Shown here: positions 1 to 5,768 of the stretch, piece by piece
How positions within the stretch are numbered: the first letter of the stretch is position 1
Layout: the number at the start of each line of letters is the position of its first letter
Assembly (NCBI GenBank): GCA_031282665.1
Contig: JAITDH010000253.1
Location: forward strand, 1 to 5,873
Length of the DNA stretch: 5,873 nucleotides
Origin: Zoogloeaceae bacterium
Lineage (GTDB): Bacteria; Pseudomonadota; Gammaproteobacteria; Burkholderiales; Rhodocyclaceae
Direction of reading: 5' to 3'
Program-made: the position numbers and the translations under genes
Notes under the pieces: model-generated
Told to the model about the DNA's origin: nothing
Database searches by the model: none
The model's input: only the letters and a program-made list of their open reading frames with translations

Positions 1-445
1 CTTGCGCGACCAAGAGAGCGTCTTTTGTGCCGTATATCCTGTCCGGCGCGTGACGCAGGGGATGGGGCGGACGATTGATGAACCAGATGACGCCGGTCAT
101 GACGGCGAACAGGAGCACACTCATATGCCCCGCCAAGGCGTCCTCCATATAGAGCGCGGTTACGAAGAAAAATACCGCGAATTCGCCCTGGATCCGGTCA
201 AAGAATCCCACCCTTTTCAATTCCTCGTTTTTATCGAACAGCAGGGTGCGGCCATCCTGGGTTCTTTCCCGCACCGTCTTTCGCGGCCTTCCCCTGGGGC
301 TGAACCAGCGATGAAAGATGATGCCCACGATCGAGAGCGTGGCAAGCGCGGCCAGCCAGGCGAATCTGGAATCCTCGGTGAAAAATCCCCAGAGAATGCC
401 CAGAAATGCCAGCATATAGACGGTTGCGAGAACGATGTTGCGCAT
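1..445 (-). CDS. Unrecognised multi-pass membrane protein, 3' end beyond the window
   Basis: I do not recognise the family. The minus-strand frame opens with ATG at 445-443 and stays open for 148 codons to the left edge, so the C-terminus is missing. A GGAG ribosome binding site (complement of 454-457) sits 8 bases before the ATG, which supports this start. The translation has about four hydrophobic stretches, near residues 3-21, 28-45, 87-103 and 106-123. Between the second and third lies a charged, probably cytoplasmic segment (about 48-86) rich in Arg, Lys, Asp and Glu. Codon phase and hydrophobic periodicity look like a real membrane protein; the overlapping plus-strand frame does not. 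It begins 3 bases after the stop of the 27-codon ORF upstream, so the two are probably cotranscribed. It diverges from the sulfur genes, and nothing visible ties it to them. Confidence 0.7.
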   Translation of the reverse strand, partial: MRNIVLATVYMLAFLGILWGFFTEDSRFAWLAALATLSIVGIIFHRWFSPRGRPRKTVRERTQDGRTLLFDKNEELKRVGFFDRIQGEFAVFFFVTALYMEDALAGHMSVLLFAVMTGVIWFINRPPHPLRHAPDRIYGTKDALLVAQ

Positions 446-448
446 TTT

Positions 449-532
449 CTATGCTCCGTATTCCCTGTATTCGTCGAGGCGGCGGGAGGCAAAAATGGCG
501 GCGGCCCGGATGACTGCAACAACCATGGTCAT
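449..532 (-). CDS. 27-residue small ORF / possible leader peptide
   Basis: This short minus-strand ORF starts at 532 and ends with TAG at 451-449. It is preceded by a full AGGAGG ribosome binding site (complement of 540-545) at 7-base spacing, the best in the window. The peptide starts MTMVVAVIRAAAIF, a short hydrophobic stretch of about 14 residues, followed by a charged tail containing RRLDEYREYG. The stop lies 3 bases upstream of the membrane-protein ATG and overlaps that gene's ribosome binding region. It could therefore be a leader peptide that couples translation, or a small membrane-associated partner of the next protein. I know no family for it. The main support is the ribosome binding site and the spacing; the peptide itself is too short to judge by composition. 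Confidence 0.5.
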   Translation of the reverse strand: MTMVVAVIRAAAIFASRRLDEYREYGA

Positions 533-559
533 GAGAGTTCCTCCTGAAGTGATATGTTC

Positions 560-581
560 ATGATGCCAGGCATGGCATCAT
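560..581. repeat. Inverted repeat, possible operator
   Basis: ATGATGCC (560-567) and GGCATCAT (574-581) are perfect 8-base inverted arms around a 6-base centre. The repeat lies at the expected transcription start of the minus-strand genes and overlaps their candidate -10 box. A dimeric regulator site or an RNA hairpin in the 5' leader are both possible. Confidence 0.4.
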
Positions 582-603
582 ATGTCTAGGATTTTTATGT
601 CCA
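577..603 (-). promoter_or_regulatory. Candidate sigma-70-type promoter for the minus-strand pair
   Basis: Read on the minus strand, TGGACA (complement of 598-603) and TATGAT (complement of 577-582) each match five of six consensus positions for -35 and -10. The spacer is 15 bases, shorter than the usual 17. Transcription would start near 570, about 38 bases before the small ORF. The -10 box runs into an inverted repeat at 560-581, which would suit repressor control. This is inferred from motif match only. Confidence 0.35.
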
Positions 604-610
604 GTTTCGT

Positions 611-635
611 CATTTTGTTTTAAAAAAACAAAATG
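611..635. repeat. AT-rich perfect hairpin
   Basis: CATTTTGTTTT (611-621) and AAAACAAAATG (625-635) form a perfect 11-base stem with an AAA loop. It lies between the divergent genes. It ends no gene on either strand, so a terminator role is not obvious. It may be a protein-binding site, part of a promoter region, or the edge of an inserted element. Confidence 0.45.
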
Positions 636-670
636 CGGGAGCGGGAATCGGATGCGTCGCGTCAAACCAT

Positions 671-781
671 TCGTCATTCTCAGGGCCGCGGCCCGTGGCA
701 ATCATCCAGAGGGACTTTCAGCCTGCCTTGCCGTTCTCCGTCGCCTGGATTGCCACGGCGCTGCGCGCCGGAGAATGACGA
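671..781. repeat. 111-bp MITE-like palindromic intergenic repeat
   Basis: The outer arms TCGTCATTCTC (671-681) and GAGAATGACGA (771-781) are perfect 11-base inverted repeats. Further in, CCGTGGCAATC (693-703) pairs perfectly with GATTGCCACGG (748-758), and CAG (707-709) pairs with CTG (745-747) past a 3-base bulge. The left arm also carries the self-palindrome GGGCCGCGGCCC (683-694), and the right arm carries GGCGC-TGC-GCGCC (757-769), so the RNA could fold as a branched hairpin. The layout, with a GTCATT edge and an inner GGCAATC/CCAG motif, resembles the widespread dispersed palindromes of the GTCATTGCGAG...GCAATCC kind seen between genes in many bacterial genomes. It carries no gene. Copy number in this genome cannot be seen from here. 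Confidence 0.65.
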
Positions 782-861
782 GGTTACGGGTGCACACTCC
801 GGCGCGCGGTCTGGGCATATATAGATATAGCCAAACGGTCTTTGATTACATTTGCTCCCCT

Positions 862-872
862 GTTACGGTAAC
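862..872. promoter_or_regulatory. Small palindrome upstream of cysK; promoter region not resolved
   Basis: GTTAC-G-GTAAC is a perfect palindrome 38 bases before the cysK start, in the part of the leader where a promoter or operator would be expected. A second GTTACGG occurs at 783-789. A TTGATT (842-847) could act as a -35 box, but no convincing -10 follows. ATATAG is repeated directly at 819-830. I see no gene in the 378 bases between 533 and 910. Confidence 0.2.
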
Positions 873-910
873 GAAAGTCAAGACGGCTTTCTTTCATAGG
901 AGACACAACC

Positions 911-1888
911 ATGAGCCTGTTCAACAGCAATGCCCAAACGATCGGGCGTTCCCCCCTGGTGCAACTGACCCGCGTGACCGACGGCGCGGGCGCGACGGTG
1001 CTGGCCAAGATCGAAGGCCGCAATCCCGCCTATTCGGTGAAAGACCGTATCGGCGTGGCCCTGGTCGAAGACGCGGAAAAAAGAGGGCTGCTCGGCCCCG
1101 GCAAGGAACTGGTGGAGCCGACTTCCGGCAATACCGGGATTGCGCTTGCCTTCGTGGCGGCGGCAAAGGGCATTCCGCTCACCCTCACCATGCCGGAGAC
1201 GATGAGTCTCGAACGGCGCAAGCTCCTCGTCGCCTTCGGCGCCAAGCTGGTCCTCACCGAAGGGCCGAAGGGCATGGCGGGCGCGGTGGCGAAGGCCGAG
1301 GAAATCGCCGCCTCCAATGCCAAGTACGTGCTGCTGCAACAATTCAAGAATCCGGCCAATCCGGCCATCCATGAAAGCACGACCGGCCCGGAAGTGTGGG
1401 AAGACACGAACGGCAAGGTAGATATCTTCGTGTCCGGCGTGGGCACCGGCGGCACGATCACCGGCGTTTCCCGCTACATCAAGCAAACGAAGGGGAAGGC
1501 CATCCAGTCGGTGGCGGTGGAGCCGGAAGCCAGCCCGATCCTGACGCAGAAAAGAGCCGGACAGCCCCTGAAACCCGGCCCGCACAAGATCCAGGGCATC
1601 GGCGCGGGTTTCGTGCCGGATACCCTGGACCTGTCGCTGGTCGACGAAGTCGAGCGCGTCAGCAATGAAGATGCCATCCTGTATGCGCGGCGGCTGGCGA
1701 AGGAAGAAGGCATCCTCTCCGGCATTTCTTCCGGGGCGGCCGTCGTGGCGGCGGTCAGGCTGGCGAAAAAGCCGGAAAACGCGGGGAAAACCATCGTGGT
1801 CATCCTGCCCGACTCCGGTGAACGTTATCTCTCCTCGGTGCTCTTCGAAGGCGTCTTCGACGAAACCGGAACGGCGGTTGCAATATAG
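911..1888 (+). CDS. cysK: Cysteine synthase A (O-acetylserine sulfhydrylase)
   Basis: This cytosolic PLP enzyme makes cysteine from O-acetylserine and sulfide. The 325-residue product matches the usual CysK length of about 320 and follows E. coli CysK closely throughout. The PLP lysine is K44 in SVKDR. The substrate loop TSGNTG is at 71-76, the phosphate-binding loop GVGTGGT at 176-182, the [14 protein letters not shown] segment at 221-234, and GISSGAA with the pyridine-contacting serine (S274) near 271-277. The AGGAGA ribosome binding site (898-903) sits 7 bases before the ATG and settles the start. The gene is complete. It precedes a second synthase gene by 104 bases containing a strong hairpin, so it may be a separate transcript or the first cistron of the sulfur run. 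The retained [14 protein letters not shown] segment suggests the normal acetylserine substrate. Confidence 0.96.
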   Translation: MSLFNSNAQTIGRSPLVQLTRVTDGAGATVLAKIEGRNPAYSVKDRIGVALVEDAEKRGLLGPGKELVEPTSGNTGIALAFVAAAKGIPLTLTMPETMSLERRKLLVAFGAKLVLTEGPKGMAGAVAKAEEIAASNAKYVLLQQFKNPANPAIHESTTGPEVWEDTNGKVDIFVSGVGTGGTITGVSRYIKQTKGKAIQSVAVEPEASPILTQKRAGQPLKPGPHKIQGIGAGFVPDTLDLSLVDEVERVSNEDAILYARRLAKEEGILSGISSGAAVVAAVRLAKKPENAGKTIVVILPDSGERYLSSVLFEGVFDETGTAVAI

Positions 1889-1917
1889 CTTTCCGTACGA
1901 GACCTCCCACGCTATTC

Positions 1918-1955
1918 CACACTATGGCGCTGCTCACCCCAGCGCCATAGATGTG
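1918..1955 (+). terminator. Strong hairpin between cysK and cysM
   Basis: CTATGGCGCTG (1922-1932) and CAGCGCCATAG (1940-1950) form a perfect 11-base stem around a 7-base loop. CACA (1918-1921) and TGTG (1952-1955) extend it by four pairs past one bulged A. It begins 30 bases after the cysK stop. The nearest T run (1971-1975) is about 15 bases downstream, so it is not a textbook intrinsic terminator. It may be a weak terminator, an mRNA 3'-end stabiliser, or a processing site that sets the ratio of cysK to downstream message. Confidence 0.5.
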
Positions 1956-1992
1956 TTATGCTTCCTAGAATTTTTCAACAGACTCGAACTCG

Positions 1993-2901
1993 ATGGAAAT
2001 ACTGGATTTGGTTGGCAATACCCCGCTGCTCGCCCTGCCTGCCGTGTCGAAGAATGTGGCGGCGAGGGGTGTTTCGCTCTTTGCCAAAGCGGAGTTTCTC
2101 AATCCGTCGGGATCGTGCAAGGACCGTGCCGCGAAGGCGATGATCCTGAGCGGGCTGCATGAAGGGTTGCTCACGCGGGGCAAGACGATCATCGACGCGA
2201 CGAGCGGCAACACCGGCATCGCTTACGCGATGATCGGCGCGACGCTTTCCTTTCCGGTAAAGATCTACCTGCCCGCCAACGCCAGCATCGAACGCAAGGG
2301 AATGATCCGGCATTACGGCGCGGAAATTGTCGAGACAAGTCCGCTGGAAGGCTCGGACGGCGCCTATCGGGCGGCGAAGGAAGAATTCGCGGCGCATCCC
2401 GGCAAGTATTTCTATCCCGATCAATATCACAACGACGCGAACTGGCAGGCGCATTACGCGACGACCGCGCCGGAAATCTGGGCGCAAAGTGAGCAGAAGG
2501 TTACCCATTTCATTTGCGGGATGGGCACTTCCGGCACCTTCGTCGGCGTATCCAGACGGCTCAAGAAATACAAAGCCGATATCCAGACGATCGCGATCCA
2601 GCCCGATTCGCCATTCCACGGAATCGAAGGCACGAAGCATATGGCGAGCACATTGAAGCCGGGGTTTTACGACGAAACCTTGCAGGACGGGGTGATCGAA
2701 ATAAGCACCGAAGGGGCTTATGAAATGAGCCGCCGGCTGGCGCGTGAAGAAGGCATTTATGTCGGCATAAGTTCCGGCGCGAATGTGCTGGGCGCCCTGA
2801 AGCTGGCGGAAACCCTGCCGGGCGGCTCGGTGGTGGTCACGGTTCTGTGCGATACCGGGACCCGTTATATCACCGATCAATTCTGGAGCGGCCATGATTG
2901 A
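1993..2901 (+). CDS. cysM: CysM-type PLP cysteine synthase, probable carrier-dependent partner
   Basis: A 302-residue fold-type II PLP synthase, paralogous to but clearly different from the CysK just upstream. The PLP lysine is K43 in GSCKDR, the substrate loop TSGNTG is at 70-75, the phosphate loop GMGTSGT at 176-182, and the SSG serine is S261. The [14 protein letters not shown] segment of CysK is replaced by PDSPFHGIEGTKHM (204-217). That suggests a different acceptor or sulfur donor, as in mycobacterial CysM, which uses O-phosphoserine and the thiocarboxylate of CysO. The adjacent JAMM, carrier and E1 genes point the same way. The start is fixed by an in-frame TAG at 1966-1968, with no other start codon in between, but no good ribosome binding site precedes it. 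Its last 8 bases overlap the JAMM gene. Substrate preference is inferred, not visible. Confidence 0.88.
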   Translation: MEILDLVGNTPLLALPAVSKNVAARGVSLFAKAEFLNPSGSCKDRAAKAMILSGLHEGLLTRGKTIIDATSGNTGIAYAMIGATLSFPVKIYLPANASIERKGMIRHYGAEIVETSPLEGSDGAYRAAKEEFAAHPGKYFYPDQYHNDANWQAHYATTAPEIWAQSEQKVTHFICGMGTSGTFVGVSRRLKKYKADIQTIAIQPDSPFHGIEGTKHMASTLKPGFYDETLQDGVIEISTEGAYEMSRRLAREEGIYVGISSGANVLGALKLAETLPGGSVVVTVLCDTGTRYITDQFWSGHD

Positions 2902-3322
2902 ATTGCCTCCGACATTGGGCGAAGCGATCCGGCGGGAAGGGGAAGAAAGCTATCCCAACGAATGCTGTGGCTTCATCCTGGGCCAGGTCAGGGAAGACGG
3001 CGTGAAAGAGGCGGAAACCTTGATTCCGGTCAAGAATGCGCGCGAGGCCGAAGAGCAATATCACCGCTTCGAAATAGGGCCGGAAGATTTCATGCGGGCC
3101 GAGAGCCAGGCGCGCAGGGAAAATCGGGAAATCGTCGGGCTTTATCATTCGCATCCCGATCATCCATCCCGTCCTTCCGAATACGACCGGGAACACGCCC
3201 TGCCTTTTTATTCTTACATCATTGTCAGCGTAAATGAGGGCGCGGCATCCACGATCGACAGTTGGGAACTCGACGCAGCGGATCGTTCACGTTTCAGCGA
3301 GGAGAAAATAGTATGGCAATAA
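2894..3322 (+). CDS. mec: JAMM/M67 family metallopeptidase, Mec-like
   Basis: A 142-residue single-domain zinc peptidase of the MPN+/JAMM family. The full metal motif is present: upstream catalytic E23 in NECCGF, then HSHP with H85 and H87, S95 and D98 in PSEYD. In Mycobacterium, Mec cleaves CysO-cysteine to free cysteine and carrier. Related peptidases (QbsD, HcyD) also trim residues beyond the Gly-Gly of their carriers. Here it lies between the synthase and the carrier gene, overlapping them by 8 and 10 bases, which implies tight translational coupling. GGAG at 2885-2888 is 5 bases before the ATG and supports this start. Family assignment is firm; release of cysteine from the carrier is inferred from context. 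Confidence 0.9.
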   Translation: MIELPPTLGEAIRREGEESYPNECCGFILGQVREDGVKEAETLIPVKNAREAEEQYHRFEIGPEDFMRAESQARRENREIVGLYHSHPDHPSRPSEYDREHALPFYSYIIVSVNEGAASTIDSWELDAADRSRFSEEKIVWQ

Positions 3323-3597
3323 AGATTCAAATCCCCACCGCCTTGCGCGGTTTTACCGATCGCAAGGGAGAAATATCGCTGGAAGGCGATACGGTCGGCG
3401 CGGCGCTTGCGGCATTGACCCAGGCATACCCCGACATCAAGCCACATCTTTATCATGATGATGGCGAATTGCGATCCTTCATCAATGTCTATGTCGGGGA
3501 AGCCAACATAAAGAAGCTGGATGGGCTTGCCACCAAGGTCCCCGAAGGCGGCGTCATCATGCTGGTGCCCGCCATTGCGGGAGGAAGTAGCCACTGA
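3313..3597 (+). CDS. cysO: CysO-like MoaD/ThiS ubiquitin-fold sulfur carrier
   Basis: A 94-residue beta-grasp sulfur carrier. Landmarks shared with mycobacterial CysO as I recall it are an N-terminal IPTALR (7-12), GDTVGA (25-30), FINVYV (56-61), GLAT (71-74) and a PAIAGG end (86-91). The C-terminal glycine of such carriers is adenylated and turned into a thiocarboxylate that donates sulfur. Unusually, the Gly-Gly (90-91) is followed by Ser-Ser-His before the stop, so the active end is masked until three residues are removed. The start at 3313 is chosen because AGGAG (3300-3304) lies 8 bases upstream; an earlier in-frame ATG at 3262 would add 17 residues foreign to the family. The TGA stop shares its last base with the next ATG. 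CysO identity rather than general MoaD/ThiS rests on these landmarks and the neighbours. Confidence 0.9.
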   Translation: MAIKIQIPTALRGFTDRKGEISLEGDTVGAALAALTQAYPDIKPHLYHDDGELRSFINVYVGEANIKKLDGLATKVPEGGVIMLVPAIAGGSSH

Positions 3598-4787
3598 TGG
3601 AAAGCGTGATAAAAACCCGTGAATTGCCGGATCTGAGCAACGACGAAATCAGCCGGTTCAGCCGCCATCTGCTTTTGCCGGAAGTCGGCATCGACGGACA
3701 AAAACGCCTCAAGGCGGCGAAGGTGCTCATCGTGGGAACGGGTGGCCTGGGCGCGCCTTTGGTGCTGTACCTTGCCGCCGCCGGGGTGGGCACCCTGGGC
3801 ATCGTGGATTTCGATTCGGTGGAAGAATCCAATCTGCAACGGCAGGTGATTCACGGAACGCGCGATGTGGGGCGGCCCAAGGTGGCGTCGGCGCGGGATC
3901 GCATCAAGAGCATAAACCCGGCCTGCAATGTGGTGACCTACAACACGACCCTGACGAGCGCCAACGCGCTGGAAATATTGCGGGATTACGATGTGGTGGC
4001 GGACGGTACCGATAATTACCAGACGCGCTATCTGGTCAACGACGCCTGTGTGCTCCTGGGCATTCCCAATGTTTATGGCTCGATCTTTCAGTTTGAAGGA
4101 CAGGCGTCGGTGTTTTACGCCAGGGAAGGTCCGTGCTATCGCTGCCTTTATCCCGAACCGCCGCCGCCCGGACTCGTGCCTTCCTGCGCCGAAGGCGGCG
4201 TGGTGGGCGTATTGCCGGGAATCGTGGGCAGCCTGCAAGCGAATGAAGTCATCAAACTCATCGTGGGTTCCGGCACGGGTTCGCAGAATCCCTCCGCGAC
4301 GCTCATTGGGCGCCTGCTTTTATTCGACGCGTGGACACTGAAATTTCGCGAGCTTCAACTGGATAAAGACAGCAATTGTCCCGTGTGCGGCAAACATCCG
4401 AGCATTCACGAATTGATCGATTACGAGCAATTCTGCGGTCTCAAGAGAAGCGCCGACGAAACGCCGGTGGAAGTCATCGAACCGAAGGAACTCAAGGCGC
4501 GCCTGGATGCGGGCGATGCTTTACAAATCATCGATATCCGCGAACCGCACGAACGGGCTATCATCAAATTCCCGCAGGCAAAAACCATTCCCCTCGGGCA
4601 GATGGTTCGCCGCATCGACGAGTTCGATCCGAAGGTGGATTCGGTATTCATCTGCAAGATCGGACAACGCAGCATTTTTGCAATACGCGCCCTGCAGGAA
4701 GCCGGTTATACGGGGAGGCTTCTCAATCTGCGCGATGGCCTCAATGGCTGGGCCAAGGAAGTGGATCGGTCTTTCCCGATTTACTGA
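3597..4787 (+). CDS. moeB: MoeB/MoeZ-type carrier adenylyltransferase fused to a rhodanese domain
   Basis: A 396-residue two-domain E1-like enzyme with the architecture of MoeZ and MOCS3/Uba4. Residues about 15-265 are the ThiF/MoeB fold: ATP loop GTGGLG (47-52), the DFDSVEESNLQRQ segment (71-83), DGTDN (136-140), zinc cysteines C180/C183 and C261/C264, and the conserved cysteine C197 in PSCAEGG. Residues about 291-396 are a rhodanese domain with active-site loop CKIGQRS and persulfide cysteine C353. The enzyme would adenylate the carrier C-terminus and then pass on rhodanese-bound sulfur to form the thiocarboxylate. The ATG overlaps the carrier stop by one base. GGAGG (3580-3584) lies 12 bases upstream, a little far, so translation is probably coupled. 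All catalytic residues look intact. It may also serve molybdopterin or tRNA thiolation carriers elsewhere in the genome. Confidence 0.94.
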   Translation: MESVIKTRELPDLSNDEISRFSRHLLLPEVGIDGQKRLKAAKVLIVGTGGLGAPLVLYLAAAGVGTLGIVDFDSVEESNLQRQVIHGTRDVGRPKVASARDRIKSINPACNVVTYNTTLTSANALEILRDYDVVADGTDNYQTRYLVNDACVLLGIPNVYGSIFQFEGQASVFYAREGPCYRCLYPEPPPPGLVPSCAEGGVVGVLPGIVGSLQANEVIKLIVGSGTGSQNPSATLIGRLLLFDAWTLKFRELQLDKDSNCPVCGKHPSIHELIDYEQFCGLKRSADETPVEVIEPKELKARLDAGDALQIIDIREPHERAIIKFPQAKTIPLGQMVRRIDEFDPKVDSVFICKIGQRSIFAIRALQEAGYTGRLLNLRDGLNGWAKEVDRSFPIY

Positions 4788-4814
4788 TGTTGAATTTCAT
4801 CCAAGGAGAAAATG

Positions 4815-5768
4815 ATGTCGGAAAAAGTATTGAAAGCATTGGGAAGCGATGCCGCTTATCAACTGGCGAACGTCAACAAGACACGCCCTCAATATGGCGC
4901 GTTGACGCCCAAATGGTTGTCGAGAATCCTGGAATTCAAGGGACTCGAAGCGGGCATTTATCGCGTGAATCGGGTGGTGGAAGGAGAAACGCCGCTCGAC
5001 GTCCTGTGCAGCCAGGACCCGAAGAAAATAGATATTCCGCAAGGGTATATCGAATACGAAACCAAGCCGCGCGAATACCGGCTTTCTTCGATCTCCACGA
5101 TCGTCAATGTGGACACGAAGATCCAGGATGTCTATAGCTCGCCTTACGACCAGACGCAGGAACAAATCGCGCTGGCGGTGGAAAGTCTGAAAGAACGGCA
5201 GGAAAGCCAAATCATCAATAACGACGATTATGGTCTCCTGAAAAACGTGGCGGACAGCCAGCGCATCCAGCCTCGCTATGGCCGCCCGATGCCCGACGAT
5301 CTGGACGAGCTGATTACCAAGGTGTGGAAAGATCCCTCTTTCTTTCTCGCCCATCCGCGCGCCATTGCGGCATTCGCGCGTGAATGCACCCGTCGCGGCG
5401 TACCGCCGGCCACGGTGAATATCGCGGGCGGCACCTTCATTTCCTGGCGCGGCATTCCCATCATTCCGACGGATAAACTCTTCGTGGATGGCCTCAAGAA
5501 TCCGGCGGCCAAGACCGGGAAAACCAATATCCTGCTCGTGCGCACGGGAGAAGCCAAACGCGGCGTGATCGGCCTGTATCAAACAGGATTGCCGGGCGAA
5601 CAGGCGCGGGGAATTTCGGCGCGTTTCCGCGGCATAGACGATAACGGCATCGCATCGTATCTGCTCTCGGTCTATTGCTCCGCGGCGATTCTGGCGACGG
5701 ATGCCCTGGCGGTATTGGAAGACGTGGAAGTCGGTGATTATTATGACTATACCCAAAACCCCGTATAA
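4815..5768 (+). CDS. srpI: Family 2A encapsulin shell protein (SrpI type)
   Basis: An HK97-fold shell protein that self-assembles into a nanocompartment. It matches the SrpI / major membrane protein I family along its whole length. Recognisable segments are GIYRVNRVV near residue 50, a long helix with ESLKERQES near 125, FFLAHPRAIAAFARECTRRG near 180, the WRGIPIIPTDKL A-domain segment near 215, and YLLSVYCSAAILATDALAV near 285. Its 317-residue length leaves no room for a cyclic-nucleotide domain, so it is type 2A rather than 2B. Characterised 2A shells (Synechococcus, Acinetobacter) enclose a cysteine desulfurase, and the Acinetobacter one stores elemental sulfur. Two ATGs are adjacent (4812 and 4815). 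AAGGAG (4803-4808) is 6 bases from the second but only 3 from the first, so 4815 is preferred. It follows moeB by 27 bases and is probably cotranscribed. Confidence 0.96.
   Translation: MSEKVLKALGSDAAYQLANVNKTRPQYGALTPKWLSRILEFKGLEAGIYRVNRVVEGETPLDVLCSQDPKKIDIPQGYIEYETKPREYRLSSISTIVNVDTKIQDVYSSPYDQTQEQIALAVESLKERQESQIINNDDYGLLKNVADSQRIQPRYGRPMPDDLDELITKVWKDPSFFLAHPRAIAAFARECTRRGVPPATVNIAGGTFISWRGIPIIPTDKLFVDGLKNPAAKTGKTNILLVRTGEAKRGVIGLYQTGLPGEQARGISARFRGIDDNGIASYLLSVYCSAAILATDALAVLEDVEVGDYYDYTQNPV

Noticed and set aside
449..532. Short peptide as a remnant of a stomatin/slipin N-terminus
   Set aside because: The charged RRLDEYREYG tail recalls the segment before the band-7 domain, but similarity is slight and no band-7 sequence follows in any frame. 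The strong ribosome binding site argues against a decayed fragment.
2..547. Long plus-strand open frame at the left edge (181 codons)
   Set aside because: Its product is charged and low in recognisable structure, with no ribosome binding site visible. The opposite strand has a well-started hydrophobic protein in the same place, so this frame is its shadow.
652..1374. Plus-strand frame running through the palindromic repeat into cysK
   Set aside because: It is Arg- and Gly-rich, crosses a repeat element and overlaps cysK out of frame. CysK matches its family from end to end.
1975..2895. Long minus-strand frame opposite cysM (306 codons)
   Set aside because: The plus strand encodes a full PLP synthase with all motifs. 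The antisense frame is a by-product of GC-rich codon third positions. The same applies to the long antisense frames opposite moeB and the shell gene.
3262..3312. Upstream in-frame start for the sulfur carrier
   Set aside because: It would add 17 residues unlike any beta-grasp carrier and deepen the overlap with the JAMM gene. The ATG at 3313 has a well-placed AGGAG.
3313..4787. Carrier and MoeB pair as molybdopterin or thiamine synthesis genes
   Set aside because: No moaE, moeA, thiG or other pathway genes are visible. The carrier resembles CysO, and cysM plus JAMM genes are adjacent, so cysteine synthesis fits better, though shared use of MoeB is possible.
4815..5768. Shell protein as phage capsid or as family 2B encapsulin
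   Set aside because: No phage genes are nearby and the sequence follows SrpI along its length. There is no cyclic-nucleotide-binding insertion, so 2B does not fit.
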